Below, in pieces: positions 22,252-35,700 of a stretch of DNA of 64,000 nucleotides (position 1 is its first letter; each line of letters opens with the position of its first letter). A model generated the notes under the pieces. It searched no databases, was not told where the DNA came from, and was given only the letters and a program-made list of their open reading frames with translations. Source of the DNA: Lindgomyces ingoldianus (lineage: Eukaryota > Ascomycota > Dothideomycetes > Pleosporales > Lindgomycetaceae); the NCBI RefSeq assembly GCF_010093535.1, contig NW_022985199.1, positions 468,100 to 532,099 on the forward strand. The letters are read 5' to 3'. The translations under genes were made by a program, and so were the position numbers.

Positions 22252-24786
22252 TCAAGCTATATATTTGTTCTCAAGCTCAAGCTCTACAAACACTTGCGTT
22301 ACCATGCCAGCAACGATGTACCATATATTAGAGCCTTTCCAAGAGCTAATCCAGTTTTTAAGCGCTAAGGGGGCGGAAGATGACGGCGTCCGACTCATTT
22401 CCCAAAAGAAGCGTCGCCTTACATACTCCACTGCCATATCCCTTTCCAGTTCCCTGGGATGTCCTACACCCTTGAGCTTCTGCATACTCAAAGCCAGACC
22501 ATTTGATTCAAGCCAATCATCAGAGGGATGTAAAGAGCTCCTGAACCCAGCTTTGAAGCCCACGAGAGGTCCCTCACCATGCGAGACATCTAGATTCACG
22601 GTGGCGAAGTAAGTGTGAACTTCTCCCACGCCCAAGCGTGGAATTGATGGCGACCCGTCGTCTACCTTGATGCGACAGCCGCCGAGCGGGGCGAGATTAA
22701 TAGTCACATTCGAAAGCTCGTCGACTGGATCATGGTGACGAGCGTTGTTAAAGAGCGAAGCGATGGCATGGTCGCACGCTCTGCCACACATGGCGCTCTC
22801 CCGAGAACCGCCGGTGTTGAACGCTCGCATTGCTGGATTAAGGTGGTGGAAGCGGAAATGCTGATATGTTTTGAACAACTTATCGCAGGTAGCCGAACCT
22901 GGAGATAGGAGAATGATATGTCTTCGACCCCTACCTGGGTTCTTGTGGGCCTTTACAATAGAAGAGAGCGTTCTATGAAGGGTTCCCTCCGGTCGCGAAC
23001 GTTCATAGAATTGAATCTCCTTGAGCTTGTCGCGGAGGACAGATTCTTTGACAGGTTGAAGCGGATAAAGCTCATTGGGAAAAAATGCCTCTTTATCTTG
23101 AGAGTTGGTTTTATGCGTCGTAAACAGTCCGATCTGGTCTGTATGGCGTGTATGTTTCAAAGCTCCTAGCATGGTCATTTTCGCTTGTTGAAGGCAAGAT
23201 TCAGAAACATAGTAACTCGATGTAAGTCAGCCCTACTATCGTTTATCTGAAATACCGTATAAAGACTTACGCATTGTCGATTACAAATATAATATCAATT
23301 CCATCATAGGGAAGGACATGTGGATTATGAAGAACAGCTTCAATCTCGACTGCAATCTTGAACGATGCAGTATTGCCTTTGATTTGCAGTATATCAACAT
23401 CAGGGAATATCCTTACCTCAAGGCTAGTGGTAGACGGCAGGTGGGTTGCTTCGGCGGTAGGGACTTTCTTCTCTGGTTGCTGGAGTTTAAAATGACTGCA
23501 TGAATTGTCTAGGGTTGAGGAGACTACGGAGGCCGTCGGTGTTGTTCTCGATCTACATCACTGTTAGGAAACGCCATTGTATAGTCGCTTGAGAGGAGAC
23601 GAGAGTTTCAAGCGTCGCTTGATATATAGCCAACTCACGCCTCATTGCAGCTCGCGAAGGTCCCCCCTGAACTACCCATCGTGAGAGTTGCAGCTGAAGC
23701 ACCGATTGTGAATGTTTCGGTTGATGGTTGATCAGATGCGAATACCTTATCCGGATGGGCTTGGGGGTCTCGTCCTCGCCGTTGGAAGATCGACGGGCGC
23801 CGTCGTGCGGGTAATCGATTAGTGGCAACACCCTCCGATACGACTCGTTTCGGCGGTTCTGTGTCGTGTGTTCGCGAACAGCGATGCCTGAAGATGCTCA
23901 TGCGTGAGGGTTGACGCTTTACTTGCTTGGGAGTCCCCTGAAGAACAATTTCCCTTTCAATCTCTTCTCGAATCTCTTCAAGGGCGAGCTTTGCGGCAGA
24001 GCTCTCCAATGTGGTTGAGCTATCATGTCGTCTATCCACGCGGCTCCACGTCACAGGCGATTCACTCAGTTCCGGTGTCGATGGACGAGTATGGGGTGAG
24101 CCGAAAGACGAGCCGAAGTATCGACCCACGCTTGAACTAAGACCATCTCGTTTCAATCCGTTTTGACTCATTACTCGAGATGGCCAGAATGAGGTTGGTC
24201 TGAGGTTGGATTCAAGATCCTGGGAAGAGGGTTGTCGTTGTCTGGTAGCTGCGGATGATGGGAGTGGACTCGGTTCAAAGTTCGAGCCGGTATCTTGCGA
24301 GCTGGATAAACTCTGGTTCGCGCCCCCCGAGGTCGGAATATACTTATAATGAAAGGCTGGGCCAAGTCCCTGCGACATAGATGTGCTTTGGCTTGTCGTT
24401 CTTGAACCCGACGCCCAAGCATCTCTGGCTGATGATCCAGACATGGTCGACTGGCTGCAGCGAGTTTTTCGAATTCTCAATGGTTCAAAGCTGGGCGTGC
24501 GACTAAGTGGGAGAGTGTGCAGATCCCATGAAAAGCCGGCTCCACTTGGGACGGACTGTTGCTGGAAAGTGAGTTCGAGCAAGCTATCCGGAGAGGTATC
24601 CCAACCGGTACTTGAGATATCTTCGAGCGCTTGAGCGACGGCGAACCTGATACTTTCGACAGAAGAAGTCCGCTCTGCGCGGCGGCGATTTAAAACCGCA
24701 CGCTGGTGCCTTTTCCTAATCCTAAGAGGTGAAGGGATTAGAGAAGTGTGATGACTTAGTGTGACACCATTCGTCGTCCAAGCCAT
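22252..24786 (-). CDS. Von Willebrand A-like domain protein with Ser-rich N-terminus
   Basis: Exons 23639-24786, 23271-23552 and 22252-23215 (introns 86 and 55 nt), 797 residues. The first half is Ser/Arg-rich and probably disordered, with a short helical stretch SIRFAVAQALEDIS. The second half begins with a beta-rich segment and then GIDIIFVIDNAYYVSESCL, the first strand and metal loop of a VWA fold. KHTRHTDQIGLFTTH and RRHIILLSPGS follow as later strands. The canonical MIDAS DxSxS is replaced by DNAYY, so metal-dependent ligand binding may be lost. The start was set at MAWTTNG; the frame upstream opens with TTG. The acceptor of the last intron (ATCGAG) is unusual. Function unknown. Confidence 0.8.
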
Positions 24787-25298
24787 GACTGGACGCCAGG
24801 TAAATGCACTTGTATGCGAGAGTTGCCTCCTTTCCAGGATGGAGGACGAGCGCAAAGCCGTGGAGTGGAATTGAAGAAGGGCCACGGTGACGATAAACTT
24901 AAGACGATGCGTTGAGTGTTGTAGATGCTTAACGCTGAAGAGGCTGAGAGGTACGCTCCTCCAATGCTTGCGGGTATCAATGGTTGTGCAATGCGGACTG
25001 GGGATAATGGATTTCGGACGGGATGGTGCATTGAAATCAGCGCAAGGAGACAGAAACGTTGGAATAAGCAAAAGAATCCGTTAGACCTCTCACTCGGGCG
25101 CTCCTGCAAGTTGTCCGAGGAATGCTTTCTCTAAATATTGCTAGTCCTTCACTCGGAAAGCCGTAACTACTTATTTAAGACTCTGGAAAGTCCTTAAAAG
25201 TCAAATGCCAGCATTTGCCTGGGTTTCCCATTCCAAGTGGAAAGTTTCAGGGTATCATAGTATCACGCTTTTGAACATCCTGCACGTTTGACCGTACG
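24787..25298. other. Intergenic between VWA and E2-like genes
   Basis: Promoter of the VWA gene and 3' side of the E2-like gene, both on the minus strand. Nothing else seen. Confidence 0.55.
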
Positions 25299-26518
25299 CT
25301 ATGTCTCAGCAGCTCTCGCAATCACCGACTCCAAGTGTCTCTTCATTCTCTCCATGTTCTCGTCATCTGCATCACGAAACCGAATCTTACCACTATTAGT
25401 ACTACGTTTCGTGGAGAGCGAGCAATCAAAGCATACCATCTCATCTCCTGCCGTGCTGCCACCAAACAGTACGGGTTCTGACAGGCTCGCCCTGACAGCT
25501 TTCCTGACACGCTCTTCCCAAACTCCTTCCCAATTCCATGCTCCGGGCCGACGATTCCTCCCTAACGTAGAACTGTCGGGTGCCCCGGCCGTAGTGCTGA
25601 TTTGGGAGTCTAAAGTGGGAGAGTTCGGCGATGGCGAGCGATGAGGTTGTAGGATTGCTGCACGGTACGTCCGCCATGCATGAAATGCGCCTGGGTTCGC
25701 TGCAGCTTCTGGCGGTATTGAGTCTAGAACCATTTCGTCGCAAAAGGTCGAACGCATGTACTCCAGCACTCTGGTAATGGATACTTCTTTCTCGGGTGCA
25801 GCGGCAATCGAGTGAAGCTCTGCAGCACTCGTTGGCAACTCCTTGGATTCGGCGGGGACGGGCGTGTGGCTGCGGGCGGGGCTGCCCACACCAGATCCGC
25901 TAGCATTACGAGAACTCACTGCAGACTTCCGAGCACGCCCGAACCACTGTGGGAAGCCGTGATGAAGGCTAAATCCTCCGGGTGGTAACCTCTCCTCATC
26001 GGTCGCACTGACCGTGTCCGTATCCGACGATCCAGTGGTGTACGTGTAGGTGGTGAGTGGCGTGAGAAGCGGATGAAAGACATCGGTGGAGAAAGTCACT
26101 AGCGGAGGCAGTGTAGGATAGCTGGGCGGGAAGGATATTTGGAAACGCAGAACCGCAGGAGCGTAGGGACCTGTTGTAGTGTGAACATTTGGGCAATGTG
26201 GACACTGTAGCTTGATCCTGGTGGGTTGTAGTGGAAGCGTTGAGCCGCAAGACTAACCCGCATCCCGCGGGAAACGTCTCCTCCAAGCAATCTGCTAAAG
26301 AAGACAAGTACCTTTTCGTACGAACATGACTCCCACCCACAGCGTAGGGTCTCCCGGCGTGATGGTCACGAAAACGCCCTCGAGCTGTGCAGCGTGGAGG
26401 CTGGAGCTGCCCAGTGTTAGACTGGAATGTCAAGTCTGCGCGCCGCGACCTACAATTCGACGAGCAGGTGTTGCTTGCGAAATGACAGGAGGGTCGGAGA
26501 AGGACTGGGAAGAGGCAT
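25299..26518 (-). CDS. UBC-fold (E2-like) protein without catalytic cysteine
   Basis: Exons 26454-26518, 26312-26400 and 25299-26170 (introns 53 and 141 nt), 341 residues. The UBC fold reads LLVEFLHAAQLEGVFVTITP, then DPTLWVGVMFVRKGPYAP, VLRFQISFPPSYPTLPP and VTFSTDVFHPLLTPL. The E2 core W and PP positions are kept, but the HPN motif is HPL and no cysteine follows where an E2 has its active site. It is therefore a pseudo-E2 comparable in principle to UEV or AKTIP proteins. The C-terminal half holds a disordered Ser-rich linker, a helical segment near ITRVLEYMRSTFCDEM and a basic end. Role unknown; a scaffold in ubiquitin signalling or trafficking is an inference. Confidence 0.85.
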
Positions 26519-29500
26519 ATTGTGGGTGTTGGCGATCTGTAGACACGGATGGAGGACCTCGCGATGGATGTCACGAAGAGAGCTCATCTGTTTCAGGACT
26601 TGCGCTAAGCCATCTTCGGTCGCCATATATATGACGCAGGATGCACCGCCATGGTCCTTTACCCCACAACACCACAACGCCACCGGAATTATCTGAGGTG
26701 AGAAGATACGGGAAACAATCGGAATGCCTGGAAGCCTGATATTTAACGACGTGGCAACATGGCAGTGGTGAGAAGGACAGCTGGAGGACGACGCGATTCG
26801 GAGATCCGCACTTATTGACCTGGGCTTTCTTGTCACATGCAGAAATCCTGTGTAACACGACAAGAATCGATCAAAGTCGATCCGAACCGCTCTTTACTGG
26901 TGACGCCCGCCTGTTTGCAGCGCTGCTCCCCGGGATCAGGTTCTGCCGCAGCAAGGCCACCCGCAGAAGCTGGTCAGCAAAGTACTTATCCGTCATCGCA
27001 AAGAGGCTCCTTCGTGGCCTGGCTATCGTGCAATTGCGGCTGGAGGCACGCTTGCGCATTAAGTGCGGTCTGACAAGTGAAAATATCTATTGTACAGACA
27101 GAGTGTTGGTCTCTCTCGCTTATGGCAAGGATTCGCTACCTCTGATCTGATTATTATCGCGTCTGTTGTGATGCTCAGCCCGTACCGATCAGATACATAT
27201 TCCATGCTGACGGGATTCATAGAGGCGAGGTGCAGGACAGGCTTCTGTTGCGATTTTGCTGCGAGAACTCACAATGCCGTCTAGCTCGCTGCGGTGCAAC
27301 ATCCAGAAAATTGAAATGCGCTGGCTCCAGTCACGATGAAACAGGCATCCTGACAACATGCTCGGCGCGGAGGACGGCGCGGAGGCGCGGAGGGCGCACT
27401 TCACGTGGACGTAAAGGTGTGACGTTCGAATTGAGGTGAGCAGAAGATGCATCGGAGAATCTGAACCATAATGCCGGGTCAGCCGTCTGAGGTCACCTGC
27501 GTGCACTCCAACGCGGGCAATTCGTTTCTGCAACCCCATCTCACATCCTCGAAGTCGGTCGACAGGCCAGGGGTTGCTTCTTCTGAGAAACCCCCGGGCC
27601 CAGTGCCAGTGCCCAGCGTCCGCTTGCACAGCCTTTCTCGGAGACTGCGCGCGCAGGCGAGGCGAGCCAAAGCGAGCGCAGACCCGCAGTAGTGCAACGC
27701 GTCTCCTATCGGAGCATTCAATTGAGCAATCAGACTGGCAGGACCGCTGGCCTGGCGTCGCAGTTTCGAGTCCAGAAGCCACTAAGAAGGATGGATGTCT
27801 CAAGAGCTTCTCCTAACCCCTGCTCATCTTGTCAATCTCGCGTGGGAAATGCAAGCCACATCCTGACCAATTACTGCCCGCCCCAGCCTTATGTCGACTG
27901 TGCTTCACCGCCGCAACGCATCCTGCTCCACCTGTGCCAATGTGCGTCGAAACGGCCGCCATGCTTGCCGTTTTCTGCTCAGCGCCGCGCAACTGGCAAA
28001 CTCTCATCCACGCCGTCCTGCAACAGCTCAGCGGGCGACACGCGACGGAACCGGAAGAGCGTCAGCTGATAGTCGTTGGGCTGCTGATGACTGATGACAG
28101 GGACGAGAGCTGGATTTTCTGTCCGCAGGACTCGCCCGAGGCGCGAGGATGCCGCCATATCCTCTTTGGGCGCCTCGAGACTCAGTGCCAGGTTTGGAGC
28201 CCATGACAAGGTCGTGTTGGAGCTGCGGATTCGCTGACATTGGACAAGCCGGGAGAGTAGTACGTGGAGAAGTCTAATATTACCCTCCCCCCAGCCCAGG
28301 CGTGGAGCGCGCAGGGAGCAGGAGTGAGAGGACACGAAACGACTTGCATCATCCTACACTCCGGCTGATGGAGCTCGCGAGTCGCGCCCTGGGCCGCTGG
28401 AGACGGCGTCGGTGACCATTCAGAGTCTGTAACACTCTTACTACTCAGCGAATTCGTCAGGCATCGCCCGCAGATGTAAAAGCGCATTGCTGCGAGCCGA
28501 ACCTTGGTGTCGTCTTCTTACAACTGCGCGGCATATGTACATGCACGGGGCGGTTGCCCTGCCCATTAATATTCACCGCCATTTTGGAGATGCGCTCGGA
28601 GTTATTGCGGCTGTTTGATGCTGCCATGCTTCCAACCTCAATGACGGATAATGTGGTCTAGATGGACCCCGCTGATTCGCCAGCAGTGCGTTTCCCAGAA
28701 GAATTTGCCGATTCCATTGAATCCTGACTCGCCGAGCTGTGAAGCGTTCGATCATCCTGCTGCTCCCCCTGAACAGGCTCATGAGGTCGAGAGCAAATGG
28801 TACTTCCGGACCGGATGAGGGCGTGGTTTGCCCCCCGGGGAAGCTGGAAGGGCTTCCGGCAGCGTTTACGGCTTCAGACCGGCGAGTGACGGCCGGCACG
28901 ACGTTCACGCTGCTGAGGCTCGGCAAGGGAGCCCCGGTAGTCAGGTTTAATGGCCAAACCCGCGGATGCGGACACAGTGCTAGGCTGCAGCACTAGGGCA
29001 AGCCCACATGCTTTTGCCGGGACGTGCGCGGTGATCGTCTTTGCGAGCTCCAAGTCATGGCAGACACGGGCACAACGTCTCCCATGCTGGACCCGCCTTA
29101 CTCGGCTGTCTCTAGGGCGCCCAATGCTATGGTTTCCGCTCAAGCCGGCCCTAGGCCAATGTGCTCCAAAGCTTCTACAGCCCACGCTCAGGGGCTGCAG
29201 CCACCATCTTTCGAATTCATTCTCTTGGGCAGTGGGCACACATGCTGTCCTTCATATCCGGCTCGCCCTGGAGTCACAAGTGACATGTAACGTTTATGAT
29301 TCGGGCGCCAGCACAGCATTGCTTGTCGCTTATCGACATAATCATGCCTGTTCTGACGATGCAATGGCATCGAGAGCCCCTTCCAATTACATTCGCTGGC
29401 ACTTCCGCTGTGCCTATCCGCTCACTACTACGTATCCATATCCACAGCAATCACCGCCTGCTTCTCCGTTTCCTCCCCGCCGCTACCATCCTTGTCATCG

Positions 29501-29745
29501 CACCAGACCATCCGCTTTCAGGACGCCACTTAAATCTTGCTCTTCCTTATATATCTTGTGACGCTCGCGTCAATATCAAACCGAATTCCCCTTAAAACCC
29601 TAGAGGTAGTAGCCCGTTCTGACGTGAATTGGCACATGTACTATCTACCTCTGCACCATTTATCCTTTTCAAACCCTTCTCTCCTCTAACCTTTCAAGTG
29701 TTTCTCTCCTTCTCTACCATCTGTCACTGCCCCCATCCTCCACCA
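26519..29745. other. 3.2-kb gene-free, relatively GC-rich region
   Basis: No frame resembles a known family, although several random frames reach 100-200 codons because stop codons are scarce in GC-rich DNA. The last 250 bp before 29746 are C/T-rich and look like the MFS promoter and leader. Possible contents are regulatory DNA or a long non-coding RNA; nothing specific is seen. Confidence 0.5.
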
Positions 29746-31714
29746 ATGGCTCGTGACCGTGGGGCATCTGCCCTCATGAGAGACAAGACTCCTTTCCCGG
29801 CCAGGCAGATGGCCATACTAGGTGAGATACAAGCCTTCCAGATTGTCTCTGCTCAACTTCCTGTACTGATATTTCCGCCTTGTAGCCCTCTGTCGTATAT
29901 GCGAGCCAATTGCTTTTATGTCCATCTTCCCCTATGCATACTACATGGTAGAATCATTTCATATTGCAGAAGGCAAGGCGCAGATTTCCATGTACGTGGG
30001 CATGGTGACTTCGGCGTTTGCATTTGCCGAATGTGCAAGCGGTGTTTTTTGGGGACGCCTGAGCGATAGGATTGGACGAAAGAAGGTCTTGCTGGGTGGC
30101 CTGTTCGGCACTGGGCTGAGCATGTTACTCTTCGGATTTGCGAGCAATCTGGCCACCGCGCTGATTGCCCGGGCGCTTGGAGGATTATTGAATGGGTGAG
30201 GTCATTCGTGCAATTTTAGTGTGAAAAACCTCGCTAAGACCCAACGCAGGAACATCGGCGTCCTTCAAACCACCGTAGCTGAACTAGTGACGGTCGAGAA
30301 ACACCAACGTAAGCTTTGACACGAATGAATTACGGAAGGCGGAATCTGACTCTATAGCTCGCGCCTATTCAATCATACCTTCCGTATGGTGCCTTGGGTA
30401 TGTCTTCTCTCGTACAAAGCGGTTTAGGATCCTACTAAATCACTTCACTGTAGCACGATCATCGGTGCGAGCCTCGGCGGTTTACTTGCACAGCCTGCCA
30501 CGAATTGCCCGTCCCTGTTCAAAAATACGATTTTCGAGTCGTACCCATACCTGCTCCCAAATTTGGTGTGCACCGTGGTCGTTGTCTTTGGTCTCACAAT
30601 TGGAATCCTATTCCTTGAGGAAACACATGAAGACAAGAAACACGAGCGAGATCGTGGCCGCGAGATTGGTCAATGGATACTTCAAAGATTTTGGCCGGGG
30701 GAGGAGTACATCCCTCTCAACGATAAAGACGGGTCTTTTGATGAAATGAGCTCTATGTTGGAGTGTCATGACGGACAACCTTACAGAAGCACTTGCAGGT
30801 CCCCAACACTTTGTAGCTCTCGCTCTTCCATCACTGAACCTCCGTTGCTTGCATTGGAGAAAGAGCCACGACCAGCACTGAACATACGCAAAGCGTTCAC
30901 TAAGCAGGTCTGCTTAAACATTATATGCTATGGCATTCTGGCTTTGTAGGTTGTGTCAGCCCCTTCTGAACTTGTCTCTAATCCTAAATATAGCCACACT
31001 ATATCGCTCGAGCAATTGCTGCCAATCCTGATGTCGCGTGACCATTCAGAGGAGAAGCCGCACCTTCCCTTTGTGTTCAAGGGCGGTTTTGAATTTTCTC
31101 CGCGAACAATTGGCGTCATTCTATCGATCCAGGGCGTCCTGCAGTTATTCGCACAACTCATCGTATTTCCTTGGCTCAGCAAGAAACTAGGTAGCCTCCG
31201 CACTTTCTGGCTAACAATAGCCACATATCCATTCCTCTACTTCCTCGCTCCATACCTGGCCCTGCTACCGGAGCACTTCCGCATCCCCGGTATCATTCTA
31301 TTACTTGTGTGGAAAGTTACTGCGCAGTCGCTCTCCTACCCCTCGCTTGCTATCATGCTTGCAAACGCCGCCCCATCGAAAAAGGTTTTGGGCCTATTGA
31401 ACGGTGCGGCAGCCTCCTCCGCCAGCGTTTGTCGCGGCTTTGGTCCCACTGTATCAGGCGCAGTTGACACGTTTGGCGACAACCTTGGGGTATCGGGGCT
31501 AGCCTGGTGGACGTGCGCTGGAATTGCCGCGATAGGATGGATCCCGGGCTTCTTTATGAAAGAAGAGCGGAGACGGCCGGGGTTCTGTAATATTGAAGAG
31601 GACGTAGACGAAGAAGTCGGCCTTGGTGGAGCCCAGATTAACACTGACTCGGACGTGGACTCGATCATCACGCTCACCCCAGATGAGACAGTCGAGACGG
31701 TGCTCTCAAAATGA
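29746..31714 (+). CDS. Major facilitator superfamily transporter (DHA1/ZIFL-like)
   Basis: Six exons: 29746-29821, 29886-30195, 30250-30308, 30358-30397, 30454-30945 and 30994-31714, giving 565 residues. N-terminal FPARQMAILALCRICEPIAF leads into TM1. The loop 2-3 MFS signature is GRLSDRIGRKKVLLGG, and RALGGLLNGNIGVLQT is the TM4/5 region. A long cytoplasmic loop with many Ser/Glu follows, then six more helices (SLEQLLPILMS to WIPGFFMKEE). The tail is acidic. The sequence resembles the fungal group annotated as MFS with similarity to plant zinc-induced facilitators; export of small organic compounds or metal chelates is possible but not shown. All five introns are 48-64 nt. Confidence 0.92.
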
Positions 31715-32789
31715 GACACGACAGGAGGTGGACGATGGCGTCGAAGGATTTCGGCTTCCAGACTGTTTCAGGAACGAACGAGCCTATGACAAGGTGCGGC
31801 GACACGAACTTTGGAGTTTATTTGGCGTCACCCATCGGAATGGGAATATAGACATGGTTCGATGCAAACGAACTGTAAGGCTTAGCATTTCGCCGGGCGA
31901 AGGATTCATGTGCATCATGTTTATGGGCGGCTTTTTTTGGGGGCAACATCTTTTAGAGGCGGTGCTCGGACAAAAGTGAGGCTACAAGCGGTATGGCAAA
32001 TTGGCGTTGGTCAAAAGAATAATACCCCGAGTGCGTTTGAAGCGCCGTAGAATAGTTCTGCTCATGCGATACATAGTTGATTTAATACTGAAACCCGAGC
32101 TTTGATCTTCTACTGAAACGTACTGTGCCATTAGATTTATTGGTGCTGATCACTGTTCCCCATCTGGTTGGCCTCCTCCACGTTCTCCGCCAACGCTCCA
32201 GGTTGTCCACTCAAAGACCTTCGAAACTGCTGTGCCCTCCAGACATATTATCATGCTGCTCTGATCGGTGAGCGTGATGTGGGTGAGGTGAGTGTGATGA
32301 AAACGAGTCAGGAGCGGCCCGTCCACCTCGTAGAATGCGGTCCCGAGAAGGATGCGGGAAATATGTACATATACACAGTGTAATCCCGACCAGCTGTGCA
32401 GGCGACAATTCATCACATCGCCCACCTGCACTGAGAATTGCTTGATGATGACGGATAAAAGCGCGCAGACGGCACAGCACCTGGGCAGAGCACATGACCT
32501 GCCCAAGTGCCGGACAGCGCGGCGGTAACTATCTGGTCTTGATAAGAGATCAAGCTATGGTCGCTAGTCCCTCCCCCCCAAGCAAGCTGCCTCTCGTTGC
32601 TTTTTTGGATGGACATGGCGGGAGAACGCCCGCCACCTGTTGCTGCTCCTCCACGCCTCATTCACCCCCCCGTCGTCGCTTACTGCCCTCAGCCCTGGAG
32701 AGTCGTGCGGGGCCAACTTTCGTCACTTGCCTGAGCTGTGCTTCTGCGTACACATGCCCTGACCGCCCGTCATCCTGCCATGCGCCTCG
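31715..32789. other. Intergenic, promoter of Zn2Cys6 regulator
   Basis: No gene supported. An ATG at 32780 opens a 20-codon upstream frame (32780-32842) that overlaps the regulator's start codon. Confidence 0.5.
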
Positions 32790-35700
32790 ATGACCGGACT
32801 AAAGCGCTCCCTAGAGGAGTCCTCGCACGATGGAGACGGTAGCTCTCCCCAGGACGTCTCGCACGTGAAGCCTGCGTCGCCAACTGCCTCGTCCACGTCC
32901 AACTCGTCCGCATCATCGTTCCGCAATGTCTCGGCCTGCAATCGCTGTCGCCTCCGGAAGAATCGCTGCGACCAGCGACTGCCCTCGTGCGCGTCCTGTG
33001 ATAAGGCCAGTGTCAAGTGTGTTGGCTATGATCCGATCACCAAGAGGGAGATTCCTCGCAGGTGGGTCGCTCCTGCTCTCCGATACATCGTTCATCGCCC
33101 ATGGACGTGACCTCGGACACTCTGGCCTCAGCTACTGACTCGGCCCCAGTTACGTCTTCTACCTCGAAACGCGCGTAGCGTACCTTGAATCACTGCTGCA
33201 AGAAAGTTCAATCACGTTTGCTCCGGCCGACCACTTCACGCCAACCTTCCAGTCTACCAATGGCTCTACAGTGCCCAAGGCCGTACCTCCATCTGGCGGG
33301 CCTGCGCAGAACCGCAATGGTACCGCCAAACAGGCCGCCGGCCTTTCCAAGGAAGAGAGCGAGAAGTATGACAGAGAGAAACTTACCAAACTTGTTTCAA
33401 ACATAGGCATGGTCTCGGTCCAAGGTGCCAGCGACCCCCGGTTCCTAGGCTCTACCTCGGGCATATCCTTCGCGAGGGTCGTGTTCGCGGCTGTCAAGAG
33501 TTCAGTCTCAGGCTCGTCCTCAGAGCGCGGCAGCACCCGGGGAACGAAGACGCTGCCGGGCATTGTTGCGGATGGCGGCACTTCCATGAGGGATAGTTTT
33601 TTTGGCCTGCACACAAAGCCTGCTATTCGACAAGCACCCTTCCCCGACCGCGAGCTCGCGTCACGTCTCGTCGAGTTGTACTTTGAGCATGCGAACCCGC
33701 AGATACCGATTCTGCATCGTGGCGAGTTCATGGAGATGTTTGAGCGCGTCTTTGCCGCAGGCGAGCGAAACAGGACCTCCCGAGAGTCCTACATGCTGAA
33801 CATCGTCTTTGCCATTGGAGCTGGTATCATCATGGGAAGCTCCGACACTGGCGATTCTCCGACATCGGACAATTCTGGGTCTCCTACCAAGACGAGGCCA
33901 TCTCCACCAAGCAACAAGAAGCGGCGCCTTGCAGGGCAGCAGCACCAACCAGAGGAATATCATGCGTCTGCAATTGTCCACCTCGAGAATTTTCTTGGGT
34001 CCACTCCCGCTGCAGACCGCCCCGACGGCTTTGGAGGCGGACTAGAAGAGCTGCAGGCTGTTTTGCTGCTGGCAGGGTTCGCGCTGCTGAGACCCGTTGC
34101 TCCCGGACTGTGGTACATCGTTGGTGTTGCTGTTCGGTTAGGAGTTGATCTTGGGTTACACTACGAGGATGGAGTGGGGATTGATTCGGGATCGGAAGAT
34201 CAAATAAGTGGGAGGCCGGAGCAAAAAGAACAAGGGAACAACTCAGCAGTAGCAAACAATAGCAAGGTCGACGCAAAGGAAAGGGGCCGAAGGGAGTGGG
34301 TTCGAGATCTTCGTCGACGATTATGGTGGTGCGTTTACTCGCTTGATAGACTTGTCAGCACTTGCGTGGGGAGACCTTTTGGTATCACCGATCAGGTTGT
34401 GACGACAGAGTTTCCTTCGACGCTCGACGACCGATTTATCACGAAAGAGGGATTTTTGGAGCCACTAGCACATCAGGAAAAGCCGAGCTACAAAGTGGTA
34501 GCACATCACTATTTCCGGCTCAGACTTCTGCAATCTGAGATTCTGCAAGTTCTTCAGCATCGCCAGGCTCAGCAAGCAAGAGCAAGTGGCGCCAATCAGG
34601 GTAATGACTACATGCATACGAAGCTTCCGTCACCTTTCCTCGTCAACTTCGAATCCTTCCGCTCATGGCGCCTCGACATTGACAGACGGCTGCTCGAGTG
34701 GAGAGACTCAGCTCCTACGCAATCAGATGCTGGCGTGCAATTCTCTCCCCTGTTCCTTGAACTCAACTATTGGCAGGCCATAATCATGCTATATCGGCAA
34801 AGTCTCGTAGTTCCGTCTGGGCTGGCGGGGGAGCTAGGAACAACAGACGGCAGCGTCGGAAGTCCCTCCGTGATAAATGTTGAAGAAAGAGAAGACGAAG
34901 AGCTAGTTTTCCTCAAAGTCGCCGAGGCTGGGCAGAAAGTTTTGAAACTCTATCGGCAGTTGCACCGCGTACACCTAGTCAATTACACCTTCCTAGCGAC
35001 GCATCATCTCTTTATGGCCGGTAACTTCTGCAGCCACTACCCATCTGGCACAAGGCAAAGCTGACCCCCTTAGGAATATCGTTCCTCTATGCTGTGTGGC
35101 ATTCACCCATAGTACGAAGTCACTTAGTAAGTGTTATCTCGCTTTTTCAAGTCACAGCTTTGTGCCACCCGCTCGTATCTTGGTTTCGTATGAAGATCTG
35201 ACCTTGGTAGTCACTCGACGACGTCGACTTTACCGTTTTAGCAGCAACATCTGTGCTCGGCGACCTAATTGAAAAGTGCCCCCCTGCAGAAGCATGCCGT
35301 GACGCCTTTGACCGCATGAGCAAAGCAACCATTCAGATGTGTATGTCGACGACGGGTTTTGGGCCTCAGGCCCTCCGCTCCATCCCACAGTCGATGGCCG
35401 CGGCCCAGACATCCCACTCTCCAAGTACCACCTACACGTCCGCTTCAGATGCCGACGCAAGGTCGGACACTGAACTGACAGGGTTCCCTCCCAACAACTA
35501 CTTCCAGCAAACCAGAAAACCGATCCCGAGATTCGACATGAATCTGCGCGATTTATTCTCCGAAGACGAGACGGACAAGCGATCTTTCAGCCGTATATCG
35601 AATCAAATCTCGAGCATGCGACCTCCACCGCCCCCCCAGCCAATCAAACAGGAGCCGCAGCAGATGCAAGCTTTCAACACAGATGCGTTGAAGATATCTC

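Noticed and set aside
27189..27803. 204-codon minus-strand frame
   Set aside because: GC-rich area with few stops; overlapping long frames occur on both strands, there is no family resemblance, and composition is Arg/Ser/Cys-rich as in random frames.
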